Shown here: positions 31,068 through 42,289 of the stretch, piece by piece | Position numbering within the stretch: position 1 is the stretch's first letter | How the letters are laid out: each line of letters begins with the position of its first letter | Source of the DNA: Immersiella caudata | Lineage: Eukaryota; Ascomycota; Sordariomycetes; Sordariales; Lasiosphaeriaceae | Reading direction: 5' to 3' | NCBI GenBank assembly: GCA_030512335.1 | Contig: JAULSU010000007.1 | Location: 248,001-312,000, forward strand | Length of the DNA stretch: 64,000 nt | Translations under genes and position numbers: made by a program | Notes under the pieces: model-generated | Databases searched by the model: none | What the model was told of the DNA's origin: nothing | Seen by the model: the letters and a program-made list of their open reading frames with translations, nothing else

Positions 31068-33027
31068 ATGTCGCGGAGGATCGCCGCCATCAAGGCGGAC
31101 GTCAAGTCCCACAGCACCAAGGAAGGATGGGTTCTTCCTCGTCAGACCGGGTCGTTTGCCGATCCCGGTGAATGGTGAGCTTTGGTCCCACTCTTGTCCG
31201 GCCCCACTCTTCTTGTCCGGCCTCAGCATGCTGACCTACGGTGCTCTCCAGGACGAACATCGACATGGACGTTACCCCTCTGGAACGTCGGACGTGGTCT
31301 GCATGGACGATGTTTGGCTATTGGTTTTCTGATGCTCTCAACGCCCAAAGTTGGATGGCTCCGGCCTCAATCATTGCCATTGGCCTGACCTGGTCAGTGA
31401 CAACACATCACCCAGCCGTTGTGACTCTTACTGACCCCCCTTAGGCGCGAAGCCGTCGTCTGCATCATATTCGGCAGCTTGGTCTGCACTGTGCCCCTCG
31501 TCCTCAACGGCATGGTCGGCGCTCGCCTCCACATCCCGTACCCCGTTGCCATCCGTCCCGCGTTCGGCTGGTACTTCTCCCGCTTCGCCGTCATCGTCCG
31601 TGCCATCACGGCTCTATTTTGGCACGCCATTCAAACGTACGTGCACGCTCAGGACATTGCGTTGCCTAGAAAACACCTCTTAAGGGACATAACTGACGGA
31701 TATTCACCACAGGTACACGGGCTCGACTGCCATGACCCAGATCATCCGCTCCATCTGGCCCTCGTACCTCGACATCCCCAATCACATTCCAGACTCGGTC
31801 GGCATAACTACTCAAGGGATGGTCAGCCATCTCATCTTCTGGAGCGTCCAGTTCCCCATCCTCCTCATCCCTCCCCACAAGCTCAAGTGGTTCTTCGTTG
31901 CCAAGTGCGGTGAGTTCTTCCGTCTCCTCTCTGAAACACCAGGCTGACCATAACCAGTTCTTGTCATCACTGCCTCAGTTGCCACAGTGATCACCATGAC
32001 CACCAAGGCTGGCGGCGCTGGTGATATCTGGAACCTGCCTTATGGTGTGCACGGCACGGCGCGCTCCTGGCTCATCTTGTCCTCCCTCTCCAGTATCACC
32101 GGCGGTTGGGCAACCATGGCCACCAATATTCCCGATTTCACGCGGTACCTCAAGACCGACAAGGGCGTCTACTTCCAAGTTGCCTTCCTTCCCGGCATCC
32201 AACTCATGCTTGGATTCTTCGGCATCATTTGCTGCTCCGCCTCCAAGGTTGTGTATGGCAAGTACATCTGGGACCCTCTCGAGATTGCCGCCCAGTGGGA
32301 TGGCCCAGCTGGCCGCGCCGGTGCGTTCTTTGTTGGTCTCAGCTGGGTTGTGGCCCAGATCGGTACCAACTTGTCGGCCAACGTCATCAGCTGCGCCAAC
32401 GACATCTGCTGTCTCTTTCCCAAGTATATCAATATCAAGCGAGGCGTCATCATTTCCACCATCACCGCTGCCTGGATCATGCAACCGTGGAAGATCATTC
32501 ACTCCGCACAGTCCCTCCTTGCCTTCATGGCCGGTCTCGGTATCTTCCTCGCGCCTATTGCCGCTCTCCTTTCCGCCGACTTCTGGGTTGTGCACAGCCA
32601 CAGGTACGACGTACCGGGCCTCTACCGCAAGAACGGCCGGTACAGGTACAACAAGTACGGAACCAACTGGCGCGCCGTCATCGCGTTCCTCATCAGCGTG
32701 TGCCCGACTCTTCCCGGAATGTAAGTTGTCCTTTCCACTCACTGGGTTACCGCGCGCTAACAAGAAGATAGGGCTGCAAGCGTCAACCCATCCCTCAAGG
32801 ACAAGATCGGCGACGCCGACAAGCTATATTACATGTTCTACTTCTGGGGCTACACCAGCGCCTTTGTTGTCTATGCTGCTCTTTCCTATTTCTTCCCTGC
32901 TGAGGAGACCAAGATTCCAGCCATCATCTATGATGACGGCGACATTATCTCTGGCGAAGCCGAGAAGGCCGATTCTGATACGCCTGATGACAAGAAGGGG
33001 TATGAGATCAATGCTTCACCTGTTTGA
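31068..33027 (+). CDS. NCS1 family nucleobase/allantoin-type permease
   Basis: Six exons: 31068-31174, 31252-31392, 31445-31636, 31713-31909, 31958-32720, 32772-33027, giving 551 residues. All junctions preserve the NCS1 reading frame. Visible family motifs: NIDMDVTPLERRTW before helix 1, SDALNAQSWMAPAS in helix 1, NGMVGARLHIPYPVAIRPAF, NIPDFTRYLK (central helix region), GTNLSANVISCANDICCLFP, and FWVVHSHRYDVPGLY. The length and about 12 hydrophobic segments fit plasma-membrane cation symporters for uracil, allantoin, cytosine or purines (Fur/Fcy types in Aspergillus). The wording is closer to the Fur-like uracil/allantoin branch than to Fcy. The divergent neighbour is a ureide-hydrolysing fusion enzyme, suggesting uptake and breakdown of one nitrogen source. 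Confidence 0.9.
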
Positions 33028-33224
33028 GATGGCGACAAGAGACGTGACACGGTGGCGACGATGAAAGTAACATGCGCGGATTGAATGGCTTGAAGATACC
33101 CTCATTTGTAATGGGTTGGGATGAGAAGATTGAGTTAAACACGAATAATCGACTTTTGACACCTATCATTACACCCCGGCCTGTCAATATTCCCCAGAAA
33201 TACCCTAGCCGATGCTGACTTTCC

Positions 33225-34131
33225 TCACGACATGAAACCCTTCTTTCCATCGTTGTCGGCATCCTTGTAAGGGTTCAGTCTGTCAATCAAGCTAGGCTTC
33301 TTCTCGCTGGTGGTGCTCGAGCCCAAACCAGTCGTACCAGTAATGCTCCTCCCAGACATGCCAGTCGACGAACCGGTGCTGCTCCCCGTCATGCTGGAAG
33401 ACTGGGCCGTGTTATGGACACCCTTACCCTGCGGACAGCCCTCGAATTGATTAGTTCGAACCGTGGTGCTGCCGCTGAGAGAACCACCTGCCTTCTTAAA
33501 CTCCTCCGCCGACATCGCCTCCTTGGTCGAGGTAGGATGGATCCGCGCAGCATTGTGATGCACCTCATGAACCGGCACCGCCGTGTGGATAACTTCGGGC
33601 TGGATAACCTCCTTTTGAATCACCGGCTGGATGGTCTCGTGCACGTGGCTACAACACACTTGTTATTTATTGCATCACACCAACAACACACACCTCAACG
33701 GCACACGACGAATAAAAGGGAGGAAAGGAAACATACTGGTGCACATGCTCCCCCGAAACCGTCGGCGCCCGACTCTGCGTCTTGGTCGTCTCCTCGACCG
33801 TCTTACTATCCCTCATCTTATCCGCCTCAGCCTTAATCGCCCGCTCCGTACCGCTCGCATCGCGATGGTCGAATTCGCGATGGACGGTCCCCGCCACGCG
33901 ATGCTTGTGCTGCTCGGGGAGCGTCTCGCTGGCCTCGACGGGCTGGATGGTGCGGTGGTAGTGGTCTTGGTGGACTTCTTGCTCGACGGCGGTGGAGATT
34001 TCTTCGTGCTGGGTGGGCTTGATAGTTTGGTGCTCGACGGCGGGGGCGGTGGATTCGTTGACGGTCGTGTCGTGGTGGCCCGCCTTGGACATGACGTCGC
34101 CGAGCACCTTCTTGGTCTTGTTCATGGGCAT
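33225..34131 (-). CDS. Hydrophilin-like stress protein (fungal 'allergen' family)
   Basis: Two exons, 33737-34131 and 33225-33648 (88-nt intron, GTATGT donor, TAG acceptor), 272 residues. ATG 34131 is followed by PMNKTKKVLGDVMSK. The protein is almost free of hydrophobic segments and very rich in His, Glu, Thr and Gln. It shows the repeating phrases of this family: VNESTAPAVEHQTIKP, EVHQDHYHRTIQPV, SGEHVHHHVHETIQP, VIHTAVPVHEVHH, then a Ser/Gly/Thr-rich linker and KPSLIDRLNPYKDADNDGKK at the end. Such proteins are abundant in spores and under osmotic or oxidative stress and are thought to protect other proteins; the biochemical role is not established. A second, shorter family member lies divergently at 34757-35374. 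Confidence 0.8.
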
Positions 34132-34756
34132 GGTTGCGGTTGGGGGAGTTTGGTACGTGTGGTTTGGGTTGGGTGTGCAATTGTTGGTGGTGTGGATGTT
34201 GATGGAAGTGAGGATGAGGTTGAGGTGCAATTGGGAAAAGGGGTTGTAGCGGCTGGTTTATATCTCAGGAGGGAAGCACCGCTGCGGTGACGTTGGGCTA
34301 ACGACACGAGGTCACCTCGCTGTCAAGGTTAGCACGAGGTTAGGACGCCTCCTGCGTCAAGGCGTTGACTAGCAAGGTCGGCCCGTTGAACGTCTGGGGC
34401 CCTAATAACGTCATGGCGTCTAACTGAACGCGCATCCTTGGACTTGCATATGATGTTGCAACGAATCACAGATTCGCAGTCGCTTCGGCCGTGTCACCAT
34501 GACGATCTCATCAGCACTAGAACGATCTAGGAACAGAGTTTAGGAGCGCATCATACACGACACGAAGCCACGCATGTGACCCCGGAAAGATCTCCGCAAT
34601 TGTTCGGGTGCTGTTTCCTGCACCAATGCCATCTTGATCACAGGCACAGTCCACGATTGCGCGCTGCTGGGATGAAGGCATAGCTGTTGAACTTGCATTG
34701 CTCTGCATCCTCTGAAACAGCACATAGCGAATGCCGCGGCAACTCTGCAAAGGACC

Positions 34757-35374
34757 GTGGCAGAGGATGAACCCAAAGGACAGCCCACATTCAAGATCAC
34801 CAACACCACCAAGCACAATGTTCACACGAACACCCGCCCAACCCGATACAGCTCCCGACTCCCAATCCAACAACATGACAAACTCCTGGACCGCCGGCAA
34901 GAACAAAGTGATGGACCTCGACCGATCCACCACACAAGCACCGCGAAAGCCCCCTCCTCCCTCTTCCCCCCTCTAGACATGCTCTAACACACGGCAGCCA
35001 TCACCCAAGAAACCCTCAAACCCTCCTCCCACGAAATCATCAAAGAGAAAATCCACCGCGAAATCCACACCCACGAAGTCCACCACACAATCCAGCCAAT
35101 CACGGAACGACAAATCCTCCCCGCGCGACACTACGTCCACGATGCAGATGGTAAGCTTATAGAGATCCCCGAGGGAGATCTGCACATGTATATCGGTCCC
35201 GATGGAGGACACAGCGAGGAAGGGAAGGGTGAGTTGGGAGAGCATGAGACGACGAGGCGGGTGGTGGGGTCGGCGAGGACGACGACGGATATTCCGCCGG
35301 AGGAGGTCGGGGCTGTGATGAATCGTAAGAAGAGCTTGTTGGGGAGGGTGAGGGGTAGAGTGCATGGATGTTGA
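34757..35374 (+). CDS. Second hydrophilin-like protein, 5' end uncertain
   Basis: The 3' exon (34998-35374) is clear: ITQETLKPSSHEIIKEKIHR, EIHTHEVHHTIQPI, ILPARHYVHDADGKLIEIPE, the His/Glu-rich wording of the hydrophilin family. Directly before it are a CTAAC branch point and CAG acceptor, and an in-frame TAA at 34985 rules out simple extension. A compatible upstream exon ends at 34907 before GTGATG and encodes FKITNTTKHNVHTNTRPTRY, but its frame has no ATG, only GTG at 34757. Either a further 5' exon exists or the start has been lost. It is head-to-head with the longer family member at 33225-34131. Confidence is good for the 3' exon, low for the start. Confidence 0.45.
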
Positions 35375-35832
35375 CGTTGATACAGGGTTGGGATTGAGGA
35401 CTTTGGAATAGGGGCGGTGTTTTGGGGGGTGACGGATTTCAGGGGGTGATCTGGAACGCAGTTGTGGGCGTGGAATGGTACTCCTGAACTGGGGAGGGGG
35501 TGTCTGGCGTTAACCGTTGAAGGTGTCAAAGAGGTGCAAGGGATGCAGATCACCTATACTTCCTTTCGCTGGTTTGCCCTGGTTGGTCAGAATCACGGCG
35601 CTGTTTGCTTGGGGGCGGGCTTCACGCAGAATTGCCCCTCGTCCGACTTCCGAAGTGGGTGTTGAGGCTGGGAAGGAAGGAAGGAGTGGTTAAAATTGGA
35701 AGGTGGGGTAAGGATTTGAGATTACCCCAAGAGGCAGCCAACAGTCCAGAAAACTCTGCTCAATCATCAACTCCATGGCCAACATTCTTCTTTTGCAGTA
35801 TTATCTAGACTTTCGCTAAATGATGAAACGAG

Positions 35833-37787
35833 ATGTCGAGAACCACCGTCGGCTCACCCTATCAGTACCAGCCTCTTCGATACGCAGACTCTGTGCGCGT
35901 TCTCCGGTTGCTTCCTAGCCCTGTCGTCGATGATCCGATACGCTGCACCCTCAGCAATTACCGACTTTCCGACCCGCGTTTGACATTCGGGCCGCTATCG
36001 TACACCTGAGGCGATGTATCAGATGTGGCGACGGTTCTTGTCGGGGGTGGTCGAGCGCCACTCTCTGTGACGAGGAACTGTTTCAACGCGCTAAAAAGCC
36101 TCCGCCGACCCGACACTCCACGATCGTTATGGATTGACGCCATCTGCATCAATCAGCATGATGTTGCCGAGCGGTCTGCCCAGGTGCAGATCATGAATTC
36201 TGTTTACTCCAAAGGCTCTCAGACCGTCATTTACCTCGGAGAGGCAACTGAAGGTTCCGAACTTTGTTTGATGAGCTGCAGGAAGCAGATATAGACCTGA
36301 ACAGGCCGGTCCCGGGCCCTCTTATTGTGCGGCAGCTTGAAGAACTATTTACACGACCATGGTTCGCAAGAGTCTGGGTCCTACAGGAAGTCATGTCCAA
36401 CGAGTCGCGCATTCTCGCGTGCGGAAGCCGATCAGCGTCCTGGGAAGCACTCAGTGCTTGTTTGCGTGGCTACAACGGAAACTTGATGACCCCCGAGGTG
36501 CTGCCATTCGTTTCATGATGAACTTTACCAGCGAGAGTGATTGTCTATGGCGCCACCTCTGGTTTCGGTTGAACGACACCCGCTCGTTCTTAGCCACGGA
36601 TCCAAGGGACAGAGTTTTTGCGCTGAAGGCCCTGCTCGGGAAACATCAAGATGGCATCACGCATCTCATTGACTACCAGCGGAGCGCCGAGGACATCTTT
36701 GTTCAAGTTGCCGAGGACCTCCTCAACTCCATCGGTCTCTTCCTGTTGGACGCTATTCGGTCTCCGCACGACCGCCCCATGCCCTCTTGGACTCCTGACT
36801 GGTCTTACATCGAGCCTCCTGGCCTGTCAGGGTATATTGCAGATACCCCCGACTGGGCACTCGGCGTGGATGTCCCACGCAACCCCCAAAGAAAGTATTC
36901 GTAGGTCAGCCGTTGTTGACTGATCAAAGTTTCAAGTCGACTAACCATTCCCGAGATACTGCTTTTCTCTTCTCCCGCTCGTCGATTCAAACTTCCCCGC
37001 ATTAAGGGTTGAGGGGTGGCAACTTGGCTCGATATCAATCATGGGAGCATGCATTGTCTCTCTGAGGGACAGGGAGATCTACCACGACGTCCTTCAACCC
37101 ATACAGCAATTCCAGAAGCTGAGAAGAACACACGATACCCCAACTGAGGACGCGAATGGATACTTTCCTATCCGAATTCAACGTGGTACGCAGAAAGAAG
37201 CCAAACGTGATTCCTTGCCCCCATTTACAACGAATGCTAACCGTGCCTACCTCCACAGCTTTAGCTCACCTGGACATCACCAACACCCTTAAATTCCTTT
37301 CTGGCGGACGCAGCTTGGTATGAACCATCATCTTACACATCATCGATTACCTGAATTACTCTGCCTACTCTTATTAACGTACAGCACCGCAATATAGACC
37401 TATAAGAGCTGGGGAGACTACAACCCGCACTTCGATGACAGTGGCATTGCACGGGGCGTGAACGACGAAAGTTTACGCTTCAGTGCAAGTACACTATATA
37501 ACCGTAGTCTTTGTCTGAGTGATGACGAACGATTGGCTATCGTTCCCGGTGCTGCACAGTTGGGAGACTCGCTGTATCTCATTCAAGGCAACCCCAGACC
37601 GTGCCTTGTGCGGAGACGTCCTGGCAGCATTGGGTGTGTCATTGGCGGCGATTGTCGGTACTATCTCCCGCCTGACACCTGGCTTGGGAGCTTTTTCATG
37701 CATGCGCCAGGAGCTCAAAGCTCAAATTCGCATTGGGAGGAGCTGCAGGTTTTGCTAGGAAAGCCAGAGGTCCTGATGCTGGAGTGA
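35833..37787 (+). pseudogene. HET-domain (heterokaryon incompatibility) gene, inactivated
   Basis: From ATG 35833 the frame gives YQYQPLRY, then LTFGPLSYT, SLWIDAICINQHD and QVQIMNSVYSKG, the core of the HET domain. TGA at 36007-36009 replaces the Trp expected in the SYTWGD motif. Family sequence then jumps frame near 36245-36265 (to FTRPWFARVWVLQEVMS) and again near 36500 (to DTRSFLATDPRDRVFALKAL). The C-terminal part (DDERLAIVPGAAQLGDSLYL, about 37515-37590) matches HET C-termini. One nonsense and at least two frame changes make it a pseudogene. Intact HET proteins trigger cell death on non-self fusion. An intact, different HET gene is at 56417-58459. Confidence 0.8.
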
Positions 37788-38613
37788 TAAGCTATGCGGG
37801 TGCATCAACGTCAAGACCGAGTCTTGCAGTGATTTTCCTCGCTGCACCCTGCGAGTCCACACAATTCTTTTTCTCACACTCTCCCCCGCCCGCGAAGCTG
37901 TCACCTCGGTCGTCGGCGGAGGGTAACGGTGGGAAATCTTGCGTGTCCTGGAAGGGAGGAACCGTGTAGAGTTGAGGTTTGGTCCTGGAGACTAGGGGAT
38001 GTGTCCTGCTGGGAAGAAAGTGGTTACATCAGGGGCTGCGGGAAAGGGGGGTCAATCTGGGAAGTTATTTGCTCACCTTGAAAATTAATAGGGGAGGGGA
38101 CCGCGAGATAGTCATGGGGTGATGTAATCCAAATGAGGTAACCGTTTCCCATTCTCCAGCGGTGTCTCTTTGCAAATCGGGAAAGCAGGAGAACTAGAAA
38201 CATGTCAACCGGGAGTTCTTGGCCGGCACCTCCAGATGCCACGCCATACGGAGCCCAAGACGTCAAATGGCCAGGCCTAATGGTGCCGTCCTCTTTCTCA
38301 GCAGTCCCTTGGGTCTTGTTTTGAAGCACACTACATTGCCTAGATTTGCGTTGGATTTCTGAAAGGAGCGTTAGGACACGGATCGTCGAGTTCATCTTTA
38401 TTGGGCGCTACATTTGAGGAGGGTGGGTCGGGACACAAACCATTCATGTGGCATTGGCAGGCACAATGGAAAGTCTTGATTTAATTGCCATTGCCCGGGG
38501 GGGTGGGGAGGTCGGCGGTTGTTTTTTTTTTTGGCTTGTGATTCTGTTTTGATAACCCCTCCACCCCCCCTTTTTTTTCCGAACACAGGGCCTACTAAAG
38601 GTACACACATCAC
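37788..38613. other. Intergenic region
   Basis: No gene recognised. The interval contains homopolymer-rich DNA around 38490-38580 (G, T and C runs) just downstream of the minus-strand VOC gene. A minus-strand open frame at 38024-38395 has no identifiable domain. Confidence 0.4.
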
Positions 38614-39099
38614 CTAGTTCCCTCCGCCCGCACACCGTTCCGGCATTTCGAAACCCTCATGACAAACAACCTCAATATTATGCCCCAACGGATCATACAC
38701 AAAAGCAGCATAGTAATTCGGATGGTACTGTGCCCGCACCCCCGGCTTGCCGTTATCCTTGGACCCCATCTCCATCGCAGCAGCATGGAAAGCGTTAACC
38801 TGGGCGCGGTCTGCGTACATGACTTGTCAGCCACCTACCTTCCCTTTCCCTGGATAAACAGAAGAAGCCTCTCACTAACCTTTCGCCACAAAAGCATGAT
38901 GCATCTTCGGCTTGTCTTTCAGCTCCTCGACAGTAGAAATGATCCACCAGTCGGCATGAATCCCATTGTCGCTCAGACCGACCGCCGGTCCCTCGTCTAT
39001 ATGCTTCTTGTACCCGAGAGGCGCAAGCACGGCCTCGTACCACTTGATCACGTCGGCGTGCTGCTGGGCGAGAACGAAGATGCCGGTGTGGTCGAGCAT
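38614..39099 (-). CDS. VOC-fold (glyoxalase/bleomycin-resistance type) protein
   Basis: Two exons, 38880-39099 and 38614-38810 (69-nt intron, GTTAGT donor, CTGAC branch, CAG acceptor), 138 residues, the normal size for a single-domain vicinal-oxygen-chelate protein. It begins MLDHTGIFV with the first metal-ligand His in LDHTGI, has a middle block HADWWIIS and HHAFVAK (second repeat), and ends PLGHNIEVVCHE with the usual Glu ligand. The start at 39099 is preferred over a longer frame because it gives the canonical N-terminal strand. Members are metal-dependent lyases, dioxygenases or binding proteins that often detoxify aldehydes; the substrate here is unknown. Confidence 0.8.
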
Positions 39100-39344
39100 T
39101 TTGAGCCGAGATGATGAGGTATTGTAGAGTTGGTCAAGTCGTAGCTTGAAGACTGGATGTGAGTTTTGGAAACCAACCAAGGTATGATTATATGCTGATT
39201 GACTCGGCCGAAATGCTCGGAAGGCCGCGTGCCGAGACGGAGGAATTCCGAGCCGGGTCTTATCCTCGCCCGTATGCCAAGAAAATCGTGAAGCTCGAGC
39301 CGCTCCCCAGCTGGCATTTCCTGTTCCTGGGGTTGGCAGCCTCC

Positions 39345-39371
39345 GTGCCAGTGCCAGTGCCAGTGCCAGTG
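39345..39371 (+). repeat. Hexanucleotide tandem repeat (gtgcca, about 4.5 units)
   Basis: Four complete gtgcca units and a partial one in the upstream flank of the VOC gene. Non-coding on the strand of that gene. Confidence 0.8.
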
Positions 39372-40340
39372 ACCACTTTCTCTCCTACTCCTAGAACTCG
39401 CACTAGCAAGCAGCGCATCGGGCGCCGCCTGCTCCTCCTCAGCCGGGAAAATCTTGATTCAAACCTCATTCTCCCGGTTCGCGGGTCCGATGTTTGCGCT
39501 TGCAGACCGAACCGCGTCGTCCTGTTGCTTGCCCCCATCATCGGGCCGCAGCATCGACCAGTGCTACTGCTTCGGTGGGGTATGTGAAAAAAGAAGAAAA
39601 AAATAAAATAAGAGCGATCGCGCAGAGCTTGCCTTGCGCCCTCAGCGTATTCTAGCCCCATAACTGCGTGCTCAACCTCTTGGAATCTAGTTGTCTATCG
39701 TTGCCGAGAAGGTGCGTGACGTGATGCGTTTGCGGCTCGAAAAGGTCAAAAGATGGTCCAAGCTCCAACGTGCAAAATCGCGCCCGTGCACAGACCACCT
39801 CCCACACATATATATTCTCGCCCTCCCTCCGCCTTTTTCACTTTCTTTCCTCTTTCTTTTCTTCATACTTACCTTGGATCTCATGCGCGAGCTCAAAATT
39901 TCCCGCATGAATGGTGGAGAGCCTGCATTGCACATCGTGGTGCTAGCCGCCATGAACTGTCCTTCGGGGCCGTTCGAGCCGCAATTTTTGATCACCAACT
40001 CTTTTTTCGCTGTGTGCTCGGCTTCCAGTCGGGCCATGGGGAAGAAGCACTTCCCTACCAAAACCCTAGTACCTCTAGTCTCTTGAACGCGCGACTCTCG
40101 TCGCGGCTTCTGCATCACCTCCAGAATGTCTTGCAATTAACATGGGGTGTCCGCGATTGTCGATCAATGCTCGCTTACGGCGGGGCGGCCAGGCTGCAGC
40201 GCGTAGCAGCTCTGTTGCCTGAAGCCAATGGAAGCCGACGTCAACCGCGAACGAACCTCACAAAGTTGCACTTTTGACTCATCAAACAGAACCCCAGCGC
40301 TCTGAATCGAATCCACCTCACGACCTCAACAACTTTCAAT
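39372..40340. other. Intergenic region before the Nudix gene
   Basis: About 970 bp. Pyrimidine-rich stretch at 39822-39870. No domain-bearing frame was found. It should include the Nudix promoter. Confidence 0.4.
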
Positions 40341-40955
40341 ATGCCTCCCCCCGTCCCCGCGCGCTCATACGAGTTCCAGGCCGACGATTCGGTGTCGCCC
40401 TGGAAGGTGACGGTGCGACAGTGGCTGCAAGACCGCGACCCCAGCCCCCCGATCAACGGCGTCGCAACCGGCGCCGTCGTGTTCAACGCCGAAGGCCGCG
40501 TCCTTCTCGTGCAGCGCGCAAGTCACGATTCCATGCCCAACCTCTGGGAAGTTCCCGGCGGCGCAGTCGACGAGGAAGATGCCACGATCCTGCACGGCGC
40601 TGCGAGGGAGTTGTGGGAGGAAGCAGGGCTTGTGCTCACGCGCATCCATCGCTTCGTTCCCGAGCGCATGCAGGACGACAGATACGACATCAAGTTGGAG
40701 GACATGGGCTATCGCTTTACGAATCGGGCGGGCACGAAGACCTTTTGTCGCTTTGCGTTTGAGGCAGAGGTGGAGAATTGCGACCAGGTCACTTTGGATC
40801 CTGATGAGCATCAGGATTACGTGTGGGCTAGTGAGGAGGAGGTTCGGGCACAGAAGATCGGAGAGCGCGGGATTCCGCTCACCGGGCCGTTTGGGCTGTC
40901 GATGCTGCTGACGGCGTTCCGGCTCCGGAAGGAGGGGTTGAAAATTGGAGCGTGA
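40341..40955 (+). CDS. Nudix hydrolase
   Basis: Intronless, 204 residues. The Nudix box lies at about residues 73-96: GGAVDEED, then ATILHGAARELWEEAGL. It carries the catalytic RE..EE.G order with two extra residues between the first Glu and the RE pair compared with the textbook spacing; this variant is frequent in fungal Nudix proteins. The preceding strand reads TGAVVFNAEGRVLLVQRA and WEVPGG. Nudix enzymes hydrolyse nucleoside diphosphates linked to another moiety, often clearing oxidised nucleotides, NADH, ADP-ribose or capped RNA; this one has no extra domain to indicate substrate. Probably cytosolic, as no signal or membrane segment is seen. Confidence 0.88.
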   Translation: MPPPVPARSYEFQADDSVSPWKVTVRQWLQDRDPSPPINGVATGAVVFNAEGRVLLVQRASHDSMPNLWEVPGGAVDEEDATILHGAARELWEEAGLVLTRIHRFVPERMQDDRYDIKLEDMGYRFTNRAGTKTFCRFAFEAEVENCDQVTLDPDEHQDYVWASEEEVRAQKIGERGIPLTGPFGLSMLLTAFRLRKEGLKIGA

Positions 40956-41277
40956 GTGGGGAGGGTGGATGCCGCTGTGGCGGGGAATCCTCAAGCTCAA
41001 TCTTCGCGCTGAGGCTTGAGGTCGCTTTTTCCTACTAATTTCCATTTTAATTGTCTTTTTCATGAACATTGATGACGTCAGGTCTTGCTTCGTCTCGTTT
41101 GAAGCCGTTCACTTCGACAATTCCTTGCATTGCAAAATTTTAGCGCACTGATTTGACTTCCTCCAAACTACCTCCAAAAACCCCACCAAACTTGGCTTGT
41201 ACCTCACCTCACCTCATTCTCCCCCAATCGCCAACCACCAGGGCGCACATACAAACCGGCGAAGAAGAATCACCGCC
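40956..41277. other. Intergenic region
   Basis: About 320 bp between two plus-strand genes, with A/T-rich stretches and repeated cctcac near 41205-41220. No gene. Confidence 0.4.
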
Positions 41278-42204
41278 ATGCCCATAAAATCCATCGCCCT
41301 CATCGGCGCCAACGGAAGCCTCGGCTCCGTCCTCCTCGCCGCCCTCCTCGCCGCCAACCCCCCCAACGGCCCCTTCACCATTTCCATCCTCCAACGCGAA
41401 TCCTCCACCTCGCCCGCTCCCCCCGGAACCGCCCTCCTCCACATCCCCGATTCCTTCCCCCTCGAGGCCCTCACTGCCGCCCTCGCCAACCACGACGCCG
41501 TCATCACCGCCTTTCCCCTCCGCGACGTCACCACCCACCTGCGCATCACCTCCGCCGCCTTCGCCGCAGGCGTCAAGCGTTTCATCCCCGCTGACTTTGG
41601 CAGCGTCGACTCTCGCTCGGCGTATGCAAGGGAGTTAGTCCCTCTCTTCGACAAAAAAACGCAGGTGCGGGAGCTACTCCAATCTCTGTCCTCACAACGC
41701 CCCGATTTCGGATGGACGAGTCTAGTCGTGGGTCACTTTTTCGACTGGGGTTTGGGAAACGGCTTCTTGCATTTCTACCCCGAGGAGAAGAGGGCGGAAA
41801 TACTGCGCGATGGGAAGCAGAAGAGCTCGTTGAGTACGCTGGGGAGGGTGGCGGAGGCGGTGGTTAAGATACTAAGTGCGGAGGACGAGGTGTATGAGAA
41901 GGGGATGAAGGGGAGGGTGTTGATGGTGCAGAGCTTTTGTGTGTCGCAGGTGGAGGTGTTGAGGATTTTGGAGAGGGTAACGGGTGAGGAGTGGAAGGTG
42001 GAGTGGAGGGATACGGAGGAGTTTATCAGGGTGAAGAAGGAGAGGGCGGATGGCGGGGATAAGGAGGCGGTTGAGGATTTGGTGTTTGTGTTGGGGGTGG
42101 TGGATGGGAATTGGGAGGAGAAGGAGGATTTTGCGATGGGGTTATTGGGGTTGGAGGATGAGGATTTGGAGGTGGAGGTGCGAAAGGCGTTGGGGGTTGC
42201 TTGA
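41278..42204 (+). CDS. NmrA-like / isoflavone-reductase-like NAD(P)-binding protein, second copy
   Basis: Intronless; ATG 41278 gives 308 residues and places ALIGANGSLGSVLLAALLA, the Rossmann loop, directly at the N-terminus. An upstream extension to 41197 in the same frame has no ATG and no conserved sequence. AAFAAGVKRFIPADFG matches the AAIAAGVRRYVPSEYG block of the protein at 4459-5376, so the two are paralogues, though diverged. VGHFFDWGLGNGFLHF is in the substrate-binding region. Codon use changes along the gene from C-ending to G-rich third positions in the last 300 nt. Reductase versus regulatory role cannot be decided. Confidence 0.82.
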   Translation: MPIKSIALIGANGSLGSVLLAALLAANPPNGPFTISILQRESSTSPAPPGTALLHIPDSFPLEALTAALANHDAVITAFPLRDVTTHLRITSAAFAAGVKRFIPADFGSVDSRSAYARELVPLFDKKTQVRELLQSLSSQRPDFGWTSLVVGHFFDWGLGNGFLHFYPEEKRAEILRDGKQKSSLSTLGRVAEAVVKILSAEDEVYEKGMKGRVLMVQSFCVSQVEVLRILERVTGEEWKVEWRDTEEFIRVKKERADGGDKEAVEDLVFVLGVVDGNWEEKEDFAMGLLGLEDEDLEVEVRKALGVA

Positions 42205-42289
42205 TCGGGTGAAGCTTGCGCTGTCTTCAGCAGAGGAGGGTCGGGATGTTGACATGATGTGCATTACCAACGGTGTTCTTCAGCAGGAA

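Noticed and set aside
32021..33064. Second open frame of 347 codons within the NCS1 permease
   Set aside because: It is the shifted frame of exon 5 and reads through the intron before exon 6; composition is Ser/Pro/Arg-rich with no membrane segments.
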